Source: Leptospira ognonensis
GTDB lineage: Bacteria; Spirochaetota; Leptospiria; Leptospirales; Leptospiraceae
Assembly: GCF_004770745.1 (NCBI RefSeq)
Contig: NZ_RQGD01000010.1
Coordinates: 1-64,000, forward strand
Length of the DNA: 64,000 bases
Direction of reading: 5' to 3'
In this document: positions 1 through 8,532 of the stretch, piece by piece
Layout of the letters: each line of letters opens with the position of its first letter
How positions within the stretch are numbered: position 1 is the first letter of the stretch
Program-made: the position numbers and the translations under genes
The notes under the pieces: model-generated
Database searches by the model: none
What the model saw: only the letters and a program-made list of their open reading frames with translations
What the model was told of the DNA's origin: nothing

Positions 1-55
1 AAAATATCCGACTGTAATTTTGTAAGATACGAGTCACTGCTAATTTCTGTTAGCG

Positions 56-805
56 CTAGCTTGGATAGGTCCTGTTTGTCATAAAGCCAGGCATTAAAAA
101 AAGAAAATTAATCTTAATCTGCATTATTATTGAAAAGATAATGGATGAAATTAAAAATCTTCGTTTCTGGAATTGGCTTAAAATGATGAAAAAGAAAAAG
201 AGAATCATCCCTTCGAAGTGAATTTGTGATGCTGATTCTAATACTAACAAAGGATTGCCAACAAAGATCCAATAGATACGCAAATCTTTGGTCTTTGCTT
301 TCATGATAATCAAATTGAAAATATCAAAAATAAAAAGTATCAATTGGAGGCAAACTACTTGGTAAAAAAGGTTTTCCAATCCCAGTATCCAAGGGATTGC
401 AAATATTCCCTGCAAGATCACTGGATAAACAGAATAATAGTTTTTGCTATTTAGATTTTCATAAATTTCGAGCAGGTTCGTATGTCTAAATTCATTTTTT
501 GTCATCCATTCTAACGGTGTAAATACAAAAGGGGAGCTACCTTGGAATGATAAAAATCCATCCCAAAGAAATCGATAGAAATCATCGCTTAAGACGGGAA
601 TGGCGAAGAGAGAAGCCAGACGCAAAACGATTCCCATCCCAAAAATTCCATTTAGAGAGACACTTGAAACATATCTTAAGATTAGAAAATAAAAACTGAA
701 AGATACGAAAAGAAAGGCGAGAAAAGTATCCCATTCGGTTCTGTTTAGAAAAGGTAAGAATATTTTAAGAAAGAGGGCATATGATAAAGATAGAAAATAA
801 AACAT
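56..805 (-). CDS. polytopic membrane glycosyltransferase-like protein, probably truncated
   Basis: A 249-residue, very hydrophobic protein with about seven membrane segments. Residues 73-83 (SDD, then YRFLWDG) followed by a PFVFTP loop resemble the catalytic loop of polyprenol-phosphate-dependent mannosyl/glucosyltransferases (GT87/MptB-like), which normally exceed 400 residues. It follows the GT2 gene by one base, so the two probably share a transcript and build a lipid-linked glycan. The frame ends at position 56 just after a T7 tract. One added T would open a second frame that runs to the window edge. The gene is therefore either truncated or frameshifted. The family assignment is an inference from motif pattern and topology. 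Confidence 0.6.
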   Translation of the reverse strand: MFYFLSLSYALFLKIFLPFLNRTEWDTFLAFLFVSFSFYFLILRYVSSVSLNGIFGMGIVLRLASLFAIPVLSDDFYRFLWDGFLSFQGSSPFVFTPLEWMTKNEFRHTNLLEIYENLNSKNYYSVYPVILQGIFAIPWILGLENLFYQVVCLQLILFIFDIFNLIIMKAKTKDLRIYWIFVGNPLLVLESASQIHFEGMILFFFFIILSQFQKRRFLISSIIFSIIMQIKINFLFLMPGFMTNRTYPS

Positions 806-806
806 T

Positions 807-1520
807 TTAGGATTTTTTCGGAGGTAACATTGTTAATTTGAAAAAAGTAAACAGTATTTTGACTCCAACACGAATTGCCATTGGCAACGTTCCCGAGATT
901 TTGGAAACCCCATACTTTCTTTTTCGATACGAGACAGGTATTTCCAGAATTTTTAAGTTCTCTTGGATGGCTCGGATTTGCATTTCTATATTCCAGCCCC
1001 ATGTTGTATCCCGAAGTTGCATGCTCTTTAATGCACTCAAGCGAATCATGCGTAGCGGACCTAAATCCGTAAATCTTCTACGATAAAAAAGAAAAATCAA
1101 AAAACAAGTCAACCAGTTGCCGTATTTTTGGATGAAACCCAAGGAACCCCGCTCTGCAAAACCGAGCACTCGGGATCCGATAAGCAAATCAACATCGGAA
1201 TCATGAAAAATTTTGAAAAGATTCAATAGATCCGTTGGGTCATCCGAACCATCTGCATCCATTATGAGAATCCATTTCGCAATTCCTTGAATGCACCGAA
1301 TACCCGCCAAACATGCATTACCATATCCTAATCTGGGTTCATCTACTACTGTCACACCTTTATGTTTTGCAATCGCGGCCGTATTGTCAGTTGAAGCGTT
1401 ATTTACTATGATGATCTGAGAAGGCTTAAATAAACCTAAATGCAAAATTCCATCGATGACCGAAACAATATTCTCCTCCTCATTCCTGGCAGGTATAATA
1501 ATAAAGCCATCACTCTCCAC
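807..1520 (-). CDS. family 2 glycosyltransferase (dolichyl-phosphate-sugar synthase type)
   Basis: A GT-A fold transferase of 237 residues from the GTG at 1520. It opens with the strand IIIPARNEEENI, then IIIVNNASTDNT, and carries the nucleotide-sugar/metal motif DAD at residues 88-90 within MDADGSDD. The C-terminal third is basic and amphipathic, suggesting membrane association. Such enzymes move a sugar from a nucleotide donor onto polyprenyl phosphate, which suits the downstream membrane transferase. The GTG at 1520 overlaps the cytochrome stop codon by 11 bases; a second GTG at 1565 would add 15 residues that do not look like family sequence. The sugar and acceptor cannot be read from sequence. 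Confidence 0.8.
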   Translation of the reverse strand: MESDGFIIIPARNEEENIVSVIDGILHLGLFKPSQIIIVNNASTDNTAAIAKHKGVTVVDEPRLGYGNACLAGIRCIQGIAKWILIMDADGSDDPTDLLNLFKIFHDSDVDLLIGSRVLGFAERGSLGFIQKYGNWLTCFLIFLFYRRRFTDLGPLRMIRLSALKSMQLRDTTWGWNIEMQIRAIQENLKILEIPVSYRKRKYGVSKISGTLPMAIRVGVKILFTFFKLTMLPPKKS

Positions 1521-2844
1521 GTCGCTTCTCGTTTCTTTTAAACAATTCCTGCAAACTTGTCTCACTCGCCCGTTTGCTTTTTAAGTCAAATGTAGATTCC
1601 AAGATTATGGAACTATGCGGATAATTTTCTTTTAAAGATGATATTTTAGTTTGTATGAATGGATCTGCATGTTTAACCGATGATGACATGTAAGCAGAAG
1701 TCGTTTCTTTTAGTTTTACATGATAGATTCGAAATATAATTTTCGTTACTTGATTGCTCGGAATTTTTTCTTTCCAGATTCTTGTTTCCTTCGGACGCAA
1801 TCGGTTTTCGGATACAAGCTCAGCCTCTGGGTTCCACTTCCAAGTTTGTCCAATCAAGGATACTTTTTTTTCTATCTCGCGCTGCGCCTCATCTAAAAAA
1901 ACCAACTCCAAACGTAAAAATCTTTCTGGATCCCCCGAAGGTACATAATGTCCAGCATTTGCATTTTGATAGGTAATTTTAATTTCTTCTGATTTTGATT
2001 GCTCCCAGCCGTTCAGTATGACACCGGGTTTGTAGCCACCTGGTATCTGTTTCTCGTAAAGAGAAAACTCTTTAGGAACACCACCACCGATAAATGCGTG
2101 CTTATGAGAATTGCGAATAGGTTTCTTTAAAACTCCATCCACAAAACTTCTTTTCACATCCGGCAAATGACAAGAAACACAATCTTTTCCTGGGAAATGA
2201 GGTTGTGCTTCCTTCATCTCATCTCCTGTTTTAAAATAACAAACCAGAGAAGAGCTCAGATTATATGTTTCGTTATGACAATCAAGACAACGAGTTCTTA
2301 GTTTCTGTTGATCAATTCTCACTGGATGAGGAGGACTCGTTTTCCCATTTCCACCTAGAACGTATGCTTTACCCACTTCATCGACGCGCACATGACACGT
2401 AGCACACGTTACGGCTTCATTTTTCATGATGAGATCAAACCCTGGATTGATTGCTTCAATAGGTCGATTGAAGTCGCCATGGTTTAAAGCCTCGATCCTC
2501 GTCTCTCTCTGGTTTTGCACCGGGATATGACAATTTAAGCAAATCCATTCCGGCTGCCCTGGCTTAGACAATTCCGCCTGGAATTGTAAATCTGATAATG
2601 CATGTGCATGAGTCGAGGACTGCCATTCCTTATATATTTCGGTGTGGCATTTCCCACAATTCTCTGCTCGAGGTTCACCTACCCCATCTAACTTAGGCAA
2701 TTGGGGGATTGTTTTGCTCCAGACTTTCCCTGGGAAAACAGATTCGAGAGGGACTGGTCGTAAGGAAAATTGATTCCATATAACATACCCGGATCCGATC
2801 ACGCTAACAAAGCTGATCGAAAATAAAATTTTTGTAAATTTCAC
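1510..2844 (-). CDS. five-haem c-type cytochrome (cytochrome c554-like)
   Basis: A 444-residue exported or membrane-anchored multihaem cytochrome. An N-terminal hydrophobic segment (about residues 5-24) is followed by five CXXCH haem sites at 63-67, 102-106, 147-151, 186-190 and 222-226, and by extra histidines (HAHAL near 80, SHKHA near 247) that could be axial ligands. The second half lacks haem sites and looks like a beta-rich domain. The GTG at 2844 is chosen because it overlaps the rhodanese stop as GTGA, has a CCGGAG ribosome site, and places the signal segment at the N-terminus. Longer upstream starts lie inside the rhodanese gene. The electron donor and acceptor are unknown; the rhodanese neighbour hints at sulfur chemistry. 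Confidence 0.85.
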   Translation of the reverse strand: MKFTKILFSISFVSVIGSGYVIWNQFSLRPVPLESVFPGKVWSKTIPQLPKLDGVGEPRAENCGKCHTEIYKEWQSSTHAHALSDLQFQAELSKPGQPEWICLNCHIPVQNQRETRIEALNHGDFNRPIEAINPGFDLIMKNEAVTCATCHVRVDEVGKAYVLGGNGKTSPPHPVRIDQQKLRTRCLDCHNETYNLSSSLVCYFKTGDEMKEAQPHFPGKDCVSCHLPDVKRSFVDGVLKKPIRNSHKHAFIGGGVPKEFSLYEKQIPGGYKPGVILNGWEQSKSEEIKITYQNANAGHYVPSGDPERFLRLELVFLDEAQREIEKKVSLIGQTWKWNPEAELVSENRLRPKETRIWKEKIPSNQVTKIIFRIYHVKLKETTSAYMSSSVKHADPFIQTKISSLKENYPHSSIILESTFDLKSKRASETSLQELFKRNEKRRGE

Positions 2845-3797
2845 TCCGGTCCTTTTTTTAAGGGGAACGAATTTGCATCCATTGATGTCCATTCCCACAT
2901 AGAACCTGAGTAATTTTTTGCTTTTATTCCATAAGAAATAAACACAGATGTGGTAAACGCAGATCGAATGCCACCGGTACAATAAGAGATAATAGGCTTG
3001 TCTAATGGTATTTTTTTAGATACTAAGATTTCTAAAATTTTTTCTCGAGATTTTACATAACCTTCCGAATCTATAAAATCTTTATAGTAAATCCATTTAG
3101 CGCGCGGTATATGACCACCGCGAGACTCACCATATGGTGTTGAACCAAGGAATTCTCTTTCTTCGCGAACATCCAAAACAGAACTTTCTATTTGTTGTCT
3201 ACTAATTTGAGCGAGTAAATTTTCTGCTGTGATATCATAAGTCGATTCCTTCGCGACTTGGCTTGGTTCTATCCTTGATACTTCATTTAAGAGAGCGGAA
3301 CTTCCTTGTCTCTGTTTTTCCAGAAATTTATCCGCACCGCCATCAACGAGATAAGAACGATGAAAACCCGCAGATCGTAAAGTCCATACGATGCGTCCCT
3401 CTTCCCCCCAGCCGTCTAACGGATCACCTACAACAATTATTTTATCTTGATGTTTTATGCCTAACTCATCAAGTTTTTTTGCCAATTGATCCTTTGGAAG
3501 CAGTCTCCCTTTTAATGGGGAATTAGGGACTGAGTAATCTTCCCAGTTTACAATTTTAGCGGTTGGAATGGATTTTAAGAATCGATCATCTAGGGAGCGG
3601 GCATCTAACAAAAAGGCGCCGGTTTGCGTTAATGCGACGGCTTGTCCTGGAGAAATGATCCAAGATGCGGCTAGGTCCCATTTTTTATCGGCAGATGGGT
3701 GGCTGCGAAGATGGTCCGAAAGAGCAAGCATGACACAAAACAAGAAGCCTAAAATGCCGTATGATTTTAAGAGCAATGTGAATACCTGACGTGCCAT
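2841..3797 (-). CDS. membrane-anchored tandem rhodanese (thiosulfate/3-mercaptopyruvate sulfurtransferase family)
   Basis: A 318-residue protein with an N-terminal membrane or signal segment (about residues 8-27) and two rhodanese domains. The first (about 50-165) has GDPLDGWG where the active-site loop would be and lacks the cysteine, as is usual for the regulatory half. The second (about 190-312) has the loop CTGGIRS with the probable persulfide cysteine at 273. The ATG at 3797 follows AGAGGGA. Earlier in-frame starts would precede the likely promoter and are rejected. Its stop codon overlaps the cytochrome start, so the two proteins are likely made together and may act together outside the cytoplasmic membrane. 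Confidence 0.85.
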   Translation of the reverse strand: MARQVFTLLLKSYGILGFLFCVMLALSDHLRSHPSADKKWDLAASWIISPGQAVALTQTGAFLLDARSLDDRFLKSIPTAKIVNWEDYSVPNSPLKGRLLPKDQLAKKLDELGIKHQDKIIVVGDPLDGWGEEGRIVWTLRSAGFHRSYLVDGGADKFLEKQRQGSSALLNEVSRIEPSQVAKESTYDITAENLLAQISRQQIESSVLDVREEREFLGSTPYGESRGGHIPRAKWIYYKDFIDSEGYVKSREKILEILVSKKIPLDKPIISYCTGGIRSAFTTSVFISYGIKAKNYSGSMWEWTSMDANSFPLKKGPE

Positions 3798-3836
3798 AGT
3801 TCCCTCTTTTCGTAAAAACAACCGAATTTTTGCGTA

Positions 3837-3865
3837 TATTCTGAGATTAGACTGTAAAATGTCAA
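3837..3865 (-). promoter_or_regulatory. putative sigma-70-type promoter for the rhodanese-cytochrome operon
   Basis: On the minus strand TTGACA (3865-3860) is followed after 17 bases by AGAATA (3842-3837). The predicted start of transcription lies about 30 bases before the rhodanese ATG. The -35 is perfect and the -10 imperfect. Confidence 0.35.
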
Positions 3866-3949
3866 TAAATCGAACTATTCCTCTGCAAAAACGAATTTTT
3901 TCTTGCGATTGGAACATAGAACGCCAGTCTGATTTCTGTAGGAGACGAA

Positions 3950-4429
3950 ATGATGAAGATAGGTGATTATCCAGATGTTGTAAACGAAAATGTGACGCGA
4001 ATGGTTGCCGCAACCGTCGTGGTTCTAGGACTCGTGAGTATTTTTTTTCCGAACCCGTATTCCCTGGGAATTCTATTTTACGGTTTTGCCGCTCGCCTTA
4101 GCTTCGGCCCTAAATTTGAGCCTTTTGCTTTTCTTACCTCAAGGTATCTAGTTCCAAAATTAGGCATCTCTTTTGTTCCGACTGCAGGCCCTCCAAAGAG
4201 ATTTGCACAGCTGATTGGACTTTGCTTCGCATCATCATCCATCATTTTATGGATCATCGGAAAACTCACTGCCTATAAGATTGTCCTCGGTATCTTAGTT
4301 TTTTTTGCATCCCTTGAGTCCTTTTTAGGATGGTGCGCAGGCTGCTTCTTTTTTGCCATCTTGATGAAGTTAGGTGTGATACCCGATGATATTTGCGAGA
4401 AATGTAACAACCTAAATTACAACAAATAG
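3950..4429 (+). CDS. DUF4395 family membrane protein with two CXXC motifs
   Basis: A 159-residue integral membrane protein with about four hydrophobic segments and a VNEN-TR N-terminal motif typical of DUF4395. It carries two cysteine pairs: CAGC at residues 129-132 at the edge of the last membrane helix, and CEKC at 149-152 near the C-terminus. The family has no established function; cysteine pairs in this setting suggest redox or sulfur handling. It is transcribed divergently from the rhodanese-cytochrome operon across about 150 bases. A GGAGACGA ribosome site precedes two adjacent ATG codons (3950 and 3953). Confidence 0.75.
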   Translation: MMKIGDYPDVVNENVTRMVAATVVVLGLVSIFFPNPYSLGILFYGFAARLSFGPKFEPFAFLTSRYLVPKLGISFVPTAGPPKRFAQLIGLCFASSSIILWIIGKLTAYKIVLGILVFFASLESFLGWCAGCFFFAILMKLGVIPDDICEKCNNLNYNK

Positions 4430-4458
4430 AATCTGAGAATAAAATCGCCTTCCATTCT

Positions 4459-5631
4459 TTACTTTGAATTTGCCAAGGCCTGTGAAACTTCTTCGATGAT
4501 ATCATCAATGTGTTCAAGACCCACTGAGATACGAATGAGACCAGGCTTGATTCCCACAGCTAATCTCTCATCCTCAGATAACTTGGCATGTGTTGTGGAG
4601 GCTGGATGCGTAACAGTAGTACGCGAATCACCAAGATTTGCCGTTAAAGAAAACCATTTTAGTGCATCTAGGAATTTTCTTCCTCTTTCTAGACCACCTT
4701 TCACTACCAAGGTCACGATCCCACCACCTAATTTCATTTGTTTTTTGGCGAGCACGTATTGTGGATGAGATGGCAAAAAAGGATACTTTACTAGTTCGAT
4801 CTCGTCATGTTTTTCTAAAAATTCTGCTAATTTTAAAGCATTTTCCGAATGTTTTTCCATCCGAATGGCAAGCGTCTCTAAACTTTTAGATATGATCCAA
4901 GCGTTCATGGGGGAAAGCGAAGGTCCAGTTGCACGTGCGATGAATCGAATTTCCTTGATGAGATCCTTTCTTCCAAGTACCGCGCCCGCGATGACTCTTC
5001 CTTGTCCGTCCAAAAATTTTGTTCCTGAATGAACGACTAAATCCGCACCCCATTCAGCGGGTCTTTGTATGTAAGGTGTGCAAAAACAATTATCCACAAT
5101 GAGGATCAAGTTATGTGCTTTGCAAAATGCGGAGATCCAACTTAAATCGATAATATCAAGTGCTGGATTCGAAGGGGTTTCAATAAATACGATTTTCGTA
5201 TTTGGTTTCACGCCGGCTTCCCATTCTTCGATATTCCCGATATCTGCATAAGTGTGCGAAATATTGAATCTTGGAAAAATTTGAGTGAGTACTGAATGTG
5301 TTGATCCAAAGATTGATCTGGATGCAAGAATATGATCACCAGATTTTAGTAAGGCGAACATCGAGTTAAAGACAGCCGCCATGCCTGAGGCAAAAGGAAC
5401 TCCGTCTTCCGTCTTCTCCATTCTTGCCAATTTATCCATTAATTCGGTAGTGTTCGGATTGGAAAAACGTGAGTACATATTTCCTTGCACTTCTTCAGCA
5501 AAGATTGCCCTGGCATGCTCCGCATCCTCGAAAATAAAACTAGAGGTCATAAAGAGAGGAGTCGAATGCTCGTTCTGAGCCGTTCGTGGAGTTTGGATGC
5601 GGATCGCATCGGTTTCAAAATTTTCAAACAT
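4459..5631 (-). CDS. metZ: O-succinyl/acetylhomoserine sulfhydrylase, Cys/Met metabolism PLP enzyme (MetZ-like)
   Basis: A 390-residue fold-type I PLP enzyme. The PLP lysine is K205 in the motif VVHSGTKFLDG. YSRFSNPN near residue 53 and the FASGMAA segment near 80 bind the cofactor and substrate. The N-terminus RIQTPRTAQNEHSTP is typical of the MetZ branch, which makes homocysteine directly from activated homoserine and sulfide, though cystathionine gamma-synthase or MetY activity cannot be excluded. The gene converges with the DUF4395 gene and stands apart from the upstream ABC operon. A leader with three hairpins precedes it, and the last hairpin includes the ribosome-binding site, so translational control is likely. 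Confidence 0.85.
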   Translation of the reverse strand: MFENFETDAIRIQTPRTAQNEHSTPLFMTSSFIFEDAEHARAIFAEEVQGNMYSRFSNPNTTELMDKLARMEKTEDGVPFASGMAAVFNSMFALLKSGDHILASRSIFGSTHSVLTQIFPRFNISHTYADIGNIEEWEAGVKPNTKIVFIETPSNPALDIIDLSWISAFCKAHNLILIVDNCFCTPYIQRPAEWGADLVVHSGTKFLDGQGRVIAGAVLGRKDLIKEIRFIARATGPSLSPMNAWIISKSLETLAIRMEKHSENALKLAEFLEKHDEIELVKYPFLPSHPQYVLAKKQMKLGGGIVTLVVKGGLERGRKFLDALKWFSLTANLGDSRTTVTHPASTTHAKLSEDERLAVGIKPGLIRISVGLEHIDDIIEEVSQALANSK

Positions 5632-5740
5632 GGCTTTTCCAGGATGGAAAAGCGCCTGAGGGAAGCATCATTTTTTTGACAGAATATCTGCTATTGCCTT
5701 CAAAATCAGCCAATATAGCAGATTTTTTGATAAAAAATCA
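5632..5740 (-). promoter_or_regulatory. structured leader of metZ with three consecutive hairpins
   Basis: Reading 5' to 3' on the minus strand there are: an 8-bp hairpin GATTTTTT-ATC-AAAAAATC (5739-5721); an 11-bp stem with a 2-base bulge (arms 5723-5711 and 5696-5686) whose first bases ATC are shared with the previous stem; and a perfect 9-bp hairpin GCTTTTCCA-TCC-TGGAAAAGC (5653-5633). The last ends one base before the ATG and contains the only ribosome-site candidate, GGAAAAG. Shared bases between stems one and two and the hidden ribosome site resemble a regulated leader. No known riboswitch class was recognised. Confidence 0.5.
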
Positions 5741-5765
5741 AGGACCATCGCTATAAAATTATGAG

Positions 5766-6440
5766 TTAATCAATTTTAAAAATTTTCCCGTCTTGGAGGT
5801 GGACTCTTTTTTTTGCTGCATTCGCATAATCCATATCATGCGTAACAAATATAATTGTCGTTCCCTCTTCTCGATTGATTTTTTTAAATATTTCTATCAC
5901 CTTATCGCCGTTTGCCGTATCTAGGTTTCCCGTAGGTTCGTCTGCGAATATAAATTTTGGCTTTTGAATGAGTGCGCGAGCAATGGCGACTCTTTGTTGT
6001 TCCCCTCCGGACATTTGGCTTGGCATTTTATGGGTGCAATGTGTCAGCGAAAATTCATTCAAAAGGTGATTGGCATATTCGCTTACCTGTTTCAATTGGT
6101 TTTGTTTACGCGCAGGCATGGTAATATTTTCAATCGCGGTAAGCTCCGGCAGCAGATAATGAAACTGAAAGACAAAACCAATGTTTTCATTGCGGAGCTT
6201 GTGAATCATCTTCTCATCCGTAGCAGAGAGATCATAGCCGCCTAGAGAAACAGTCCCTGATGTTGGATTATCAAGCCCGCTAACGATGTACAACAGAGTG
6301 GACTTACCGGAACCTGACTTACCTATGAGAGCGACAAATTCACCGATTTCAATCTCAAGAGAGATATCCTTGATGATATCAATAGGAGGATCTCCAAACG
6401 ATTTAATTATATTTTTTGCGATTAGGCCGTCTTTTATCAT
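5766..6440 (-). CDS. ABC transporter ATP-binding protein (MacB/LolD type)
   Basis: A 224-residue ATPase. Walker A is GKSGSGKST at about 40-48, the signature is MSGGEQQR at 143-150, Walker B is FIFADEP at 163-169, and the switch histidine is H201. The sequence is of the MacB/LolD class, which powers mechanotransmission rather than ordinary transport across the membrane. Its ATG overlaps the stop of the permease gene by 4 bases, and the adaptor gene comes before both, so the three form a MacA-MacB-like unit. The substrate is unknown. Confidence 0.9.
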   Translation of the reverse strand: MIKDGLIAKNIIKSFGDPPIDIIKDISLEIEIGEFVALIGKSGSGKSTLLYIVSGLDNPTSGTVSLGGYDLSATDEKMIHKLRNENIGFVFQFHYLLPELTAIENITMPARKQNQLKQVSEYANHLLNEFSLTHCTHKMPSQMSGGEQQRVAIARALIQKPKFIFADEPTGNLDTANGDKVIEIFKKINREEGTTIIFVTHDMDYANAAKKRVHLQDGKIFKID

Positions 6441-7690
6441 GCAGCCCCGCGAATGATTTCAACTGGCGAAAGATGGCTTGCCATTCTCGCCGGAATATAG
6501 CTGGCTATGGTTGCACTGAGCATCGCAATCAAAAAGGCCTTTACATAAATGATCGTATCCCACGATATCTGCATGGTTCGTATCACTGCTTTTACATTTC
6601 CTTTCGAAGATCCTAGAGGAATGCCCTCAATCATATAACATCCGAAGGCACCAACAAATAACCCTAAGATGGCTCCTACTAGACCTAAAATGATACCTTG
6701 AATTAAAAATAAAATGATCGTGTCTCTCCCATCAAAGCCAATGGATCGTAAGATGGCAACTTCCTTCTTCTTCTGATTCACAACCATATTCAATATATTA
6801 TAAATACCGAAAGCAACAACGAGTATGATGGTAAAGGTAGTTGAATTTCTTACTATATCCTGCGTTTTAAAAACGGAGAGGATACTCTCATTTGCCTGGT
6901 CCCAACTTTCGACTTTATCCCTGCTATAATACGCCCACTCCTCTGCGATCCCAGCCGCATCCCTTACGTTTAAAATTTTTACAATGATTTGTGAGACTTC
7001 ACCGCTGGAATTTGTAATCCCTTGAACAACGGACAATGTACCGTAGGAGGAAACATCATCAATAAGGCGATTACCAGTTCGAAGCACGCCCAATATTTTT
7101 AAAGGTGATGTGTTTCCCTTGGGAGTTAAAACTTGAATTGTATCACCTACCTTTGCACCAAGTTTTGTCAGTATCCCGTCTCCAAGTATACCTAGAGAAC
7201 CACCTTCCCCCAAATTTTTCAATTTTGTATCAAAAACATAAGTCTCAAGATTGGTTACCTTACCCTGACGAATAGGGTCTATCCCTACAAATCTAGCGGG
7301 AGCAGTCGTTTTACCGTTGATAAAAATCACTTCTCGCGTTAATTGAGGTGAGTAAGCAATGACACGTTCATCTTTACTAAGTCTATCTAGCCATCCTTTA
7401 ACATTTGTAAGTCTCGAATTATCTGTCCTACCGGAAGGAGGGGACAACCATTTAACCTCCGCTCCCGTAAAAAAAATATCTTCAAATGTTCTTTCCGTAA
7501 TTATCTCATCACGAGGTGAAATTTTTATTTGCCCATCCGAATTGACAAGTTGTTCCATGATCACAGTCTGAAATCCAAGCATAATACCAGAGAACATAAC
7601 ATAACCGGCAGTTCCGAGTAAGATACCGAGTACGGTAAGTATCGTCTGCTGTGGCCTGGAGATAATTTGTCTGATCGCTAAAAAAAACAT
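6437..7690 (-). CDS. FtsX/MacB-type ABC transporter permease
   Basis: A 417-residue permease with one membrane helix near residues 15-40, a large periplasmic MacB core domain, and three C-terminal FtsX helices (about 280-405). The end reads ASYIPARMASHLSPVEIIRG, the usual terminal motif of this family. It lies between the adaptor gene (one base away) and the ATPase gene (4-base overlap). In the family two copies act with a periplasmic adaptor to push a substrate towards the outer membrane. Antimicrobials, lipoproteins or lipids are all possible substrates. Confidence 0.88.
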   Translation of the reverse strand: MFFLAIRQIISRPQQTILTVLGILLGTAGYVMFSGIMLGFQTVIMEQLVNSDGQIKISPRDEIITERTFEDIFFTGAEVKWLSPPSGRTDNSRLTNVKGWLDRLSKDERVIAYSPQLTREVIFINGKTTAPARFVGIDPIRQGKVTNLETYVFDTKLKNLGEGGSLGILGDGILTKLGAKVGDTIQVLTPKGNTSPLKILGVLRTGNRLIDDVSSYGTLSVVQGITNSSGEVSQIIVKILNVRDAAGIAEEWAYYSRDKVESWDQANESILSVFKTQDIVRNSTTFTIILVVAFGIYNILNMVVNQKKKEVAILRSIGFDGRDTIILFLIQGIILGLVGAILGLFVGAFGCYMIEGIPLGSSKGNVKAVIRTMQISWDTIIYVKAFLIAMLSATIASYIPARMASHLSPVEIIRGAA

Positions 7691-7691
7691 A

Positions 7692-8465
7692 TTATTTTCG
7701 ATTCACAAAAACTTCATCATTTTCAGCTAAATCGCCATCTATCAATTCACCAAACTCCGAATTAATGGCTCCCAACTTGATTTCAATTTTGCTTTTTTTG
7801 CCATCTCGAATGCGAATGATCTTTCCTTTATCTGCGGCGATGAGCGGAACCAAAATCACATTTTCCTTTCTGCTGACTTCAATAGCAACATCGGTCGTCA
7901 TCTCTGCGAGGATCCCTTCAGGGAGTTTCGGAGAATTGATCCTTACTATAAATTGACCATGCGAGGGATAGACACGCTCAACGATTCCTTCATATACATG
8001 TCCACGAATGGATTCAAAACTTAATTGTGCTTTCTGATTTGCTTTTACTCTTAGTGCTGATTCTTGGTCCAGAGAAACCTGAATGAAGGCTGACTTCATA
8101 TCGATTAGTTCCAATATGGGAACACCTGGCATTGCAATTTCATTTTTAGAAAGGGTAAGATTCGTTATGATGCCTGAGAAAGGAGCCTTAAAGACAATCC
8201 CTGAATCATTACTGAGGAGCGGCGCCCCTTTGGTTACATATTGCCCCTCTTCTATATATAAATCTTTGATCGATGCGGAGATGCCAAATTTTAAAGAATA
8301 ACTCTGTAATGGTTTGACCGTTCCTAAAGCATAGACTGCCTCTACTATCGATCCCCGAGAAATGGTCAGACTCTCTTTGTTTGATTGTTTCAAAATAAGA
8401 AAAATTACCGAAAGAAGTAAAACCAGGCCGCCGCCTAGTCCAAGATACTTTTTATTCAAAGCCAT
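7692..8465 (-). CDS. periplasmic adaptor (HlyD/MacA-like membrane fusion protein)
   Basis: A 257-residue protein with one N-terminal membrane anchor (LGLGGGLVLLLSVIF) followed by a lipoyl-like domain (VTKGAPLL... FKAPFSGIITN), a beta-barrel and a membrane-proximal domain. It is shorter than MacA and has little alpha-helical hairpin, so it may not reach a TolC-type channel. The ATG at 8465 places the anchor at the N-terminus. An upstream in-frame ATG at 8546 would add 27 charged residues and lie in the intergenic palindrome. It is the first gene of the three-gene ABC unit. Confidence 0.8.
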   Translation of the reverse strand: MALNKKYLGLGGGLVLLLSVIFLILKQSNKESLTISRGSIVEAVYALGTVKPLQSYSLKFGISASIKDLYIEEGQYVTKGAPLLSNDSGIVFKAPFSGIITNLTLSKNEIAMPGVPILELIDMKSAFIQVSLDQESALRVKANQKAQLSFESIRGHVYEGIVERVYPSHGQFIVRINSPKLPEGILAEMTTDVAIEVSRKENVILVPLIAADKGKIIRIRDGKKSKIEIKLGAINSEFGELIDGDLAENDEVFVNRK

Positions 8466-8532
8466 ATGGATGATCTTGCGAATGAGCCAATCCCTTGGCG
8501 ATCGATATTCCAAATAAATCCTTGTCAAAGTT

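Noticed and set aside
745..1002. Open frame bridging the two glycosyltransferase genes
   Set aside because: It overlaps both genes in another frame and has no protein-like character.
2845..2982. Longer N-terminus for the cytochrome
   Set aside because: The added residues lie in the rhodanese coding region and would bury the signal segment.
5632..5740. Known SAM riboswitch before metZ
   Set aside because: The stems do not match the cores of the SAM classes that I know, so it is reported only as a structured leader.
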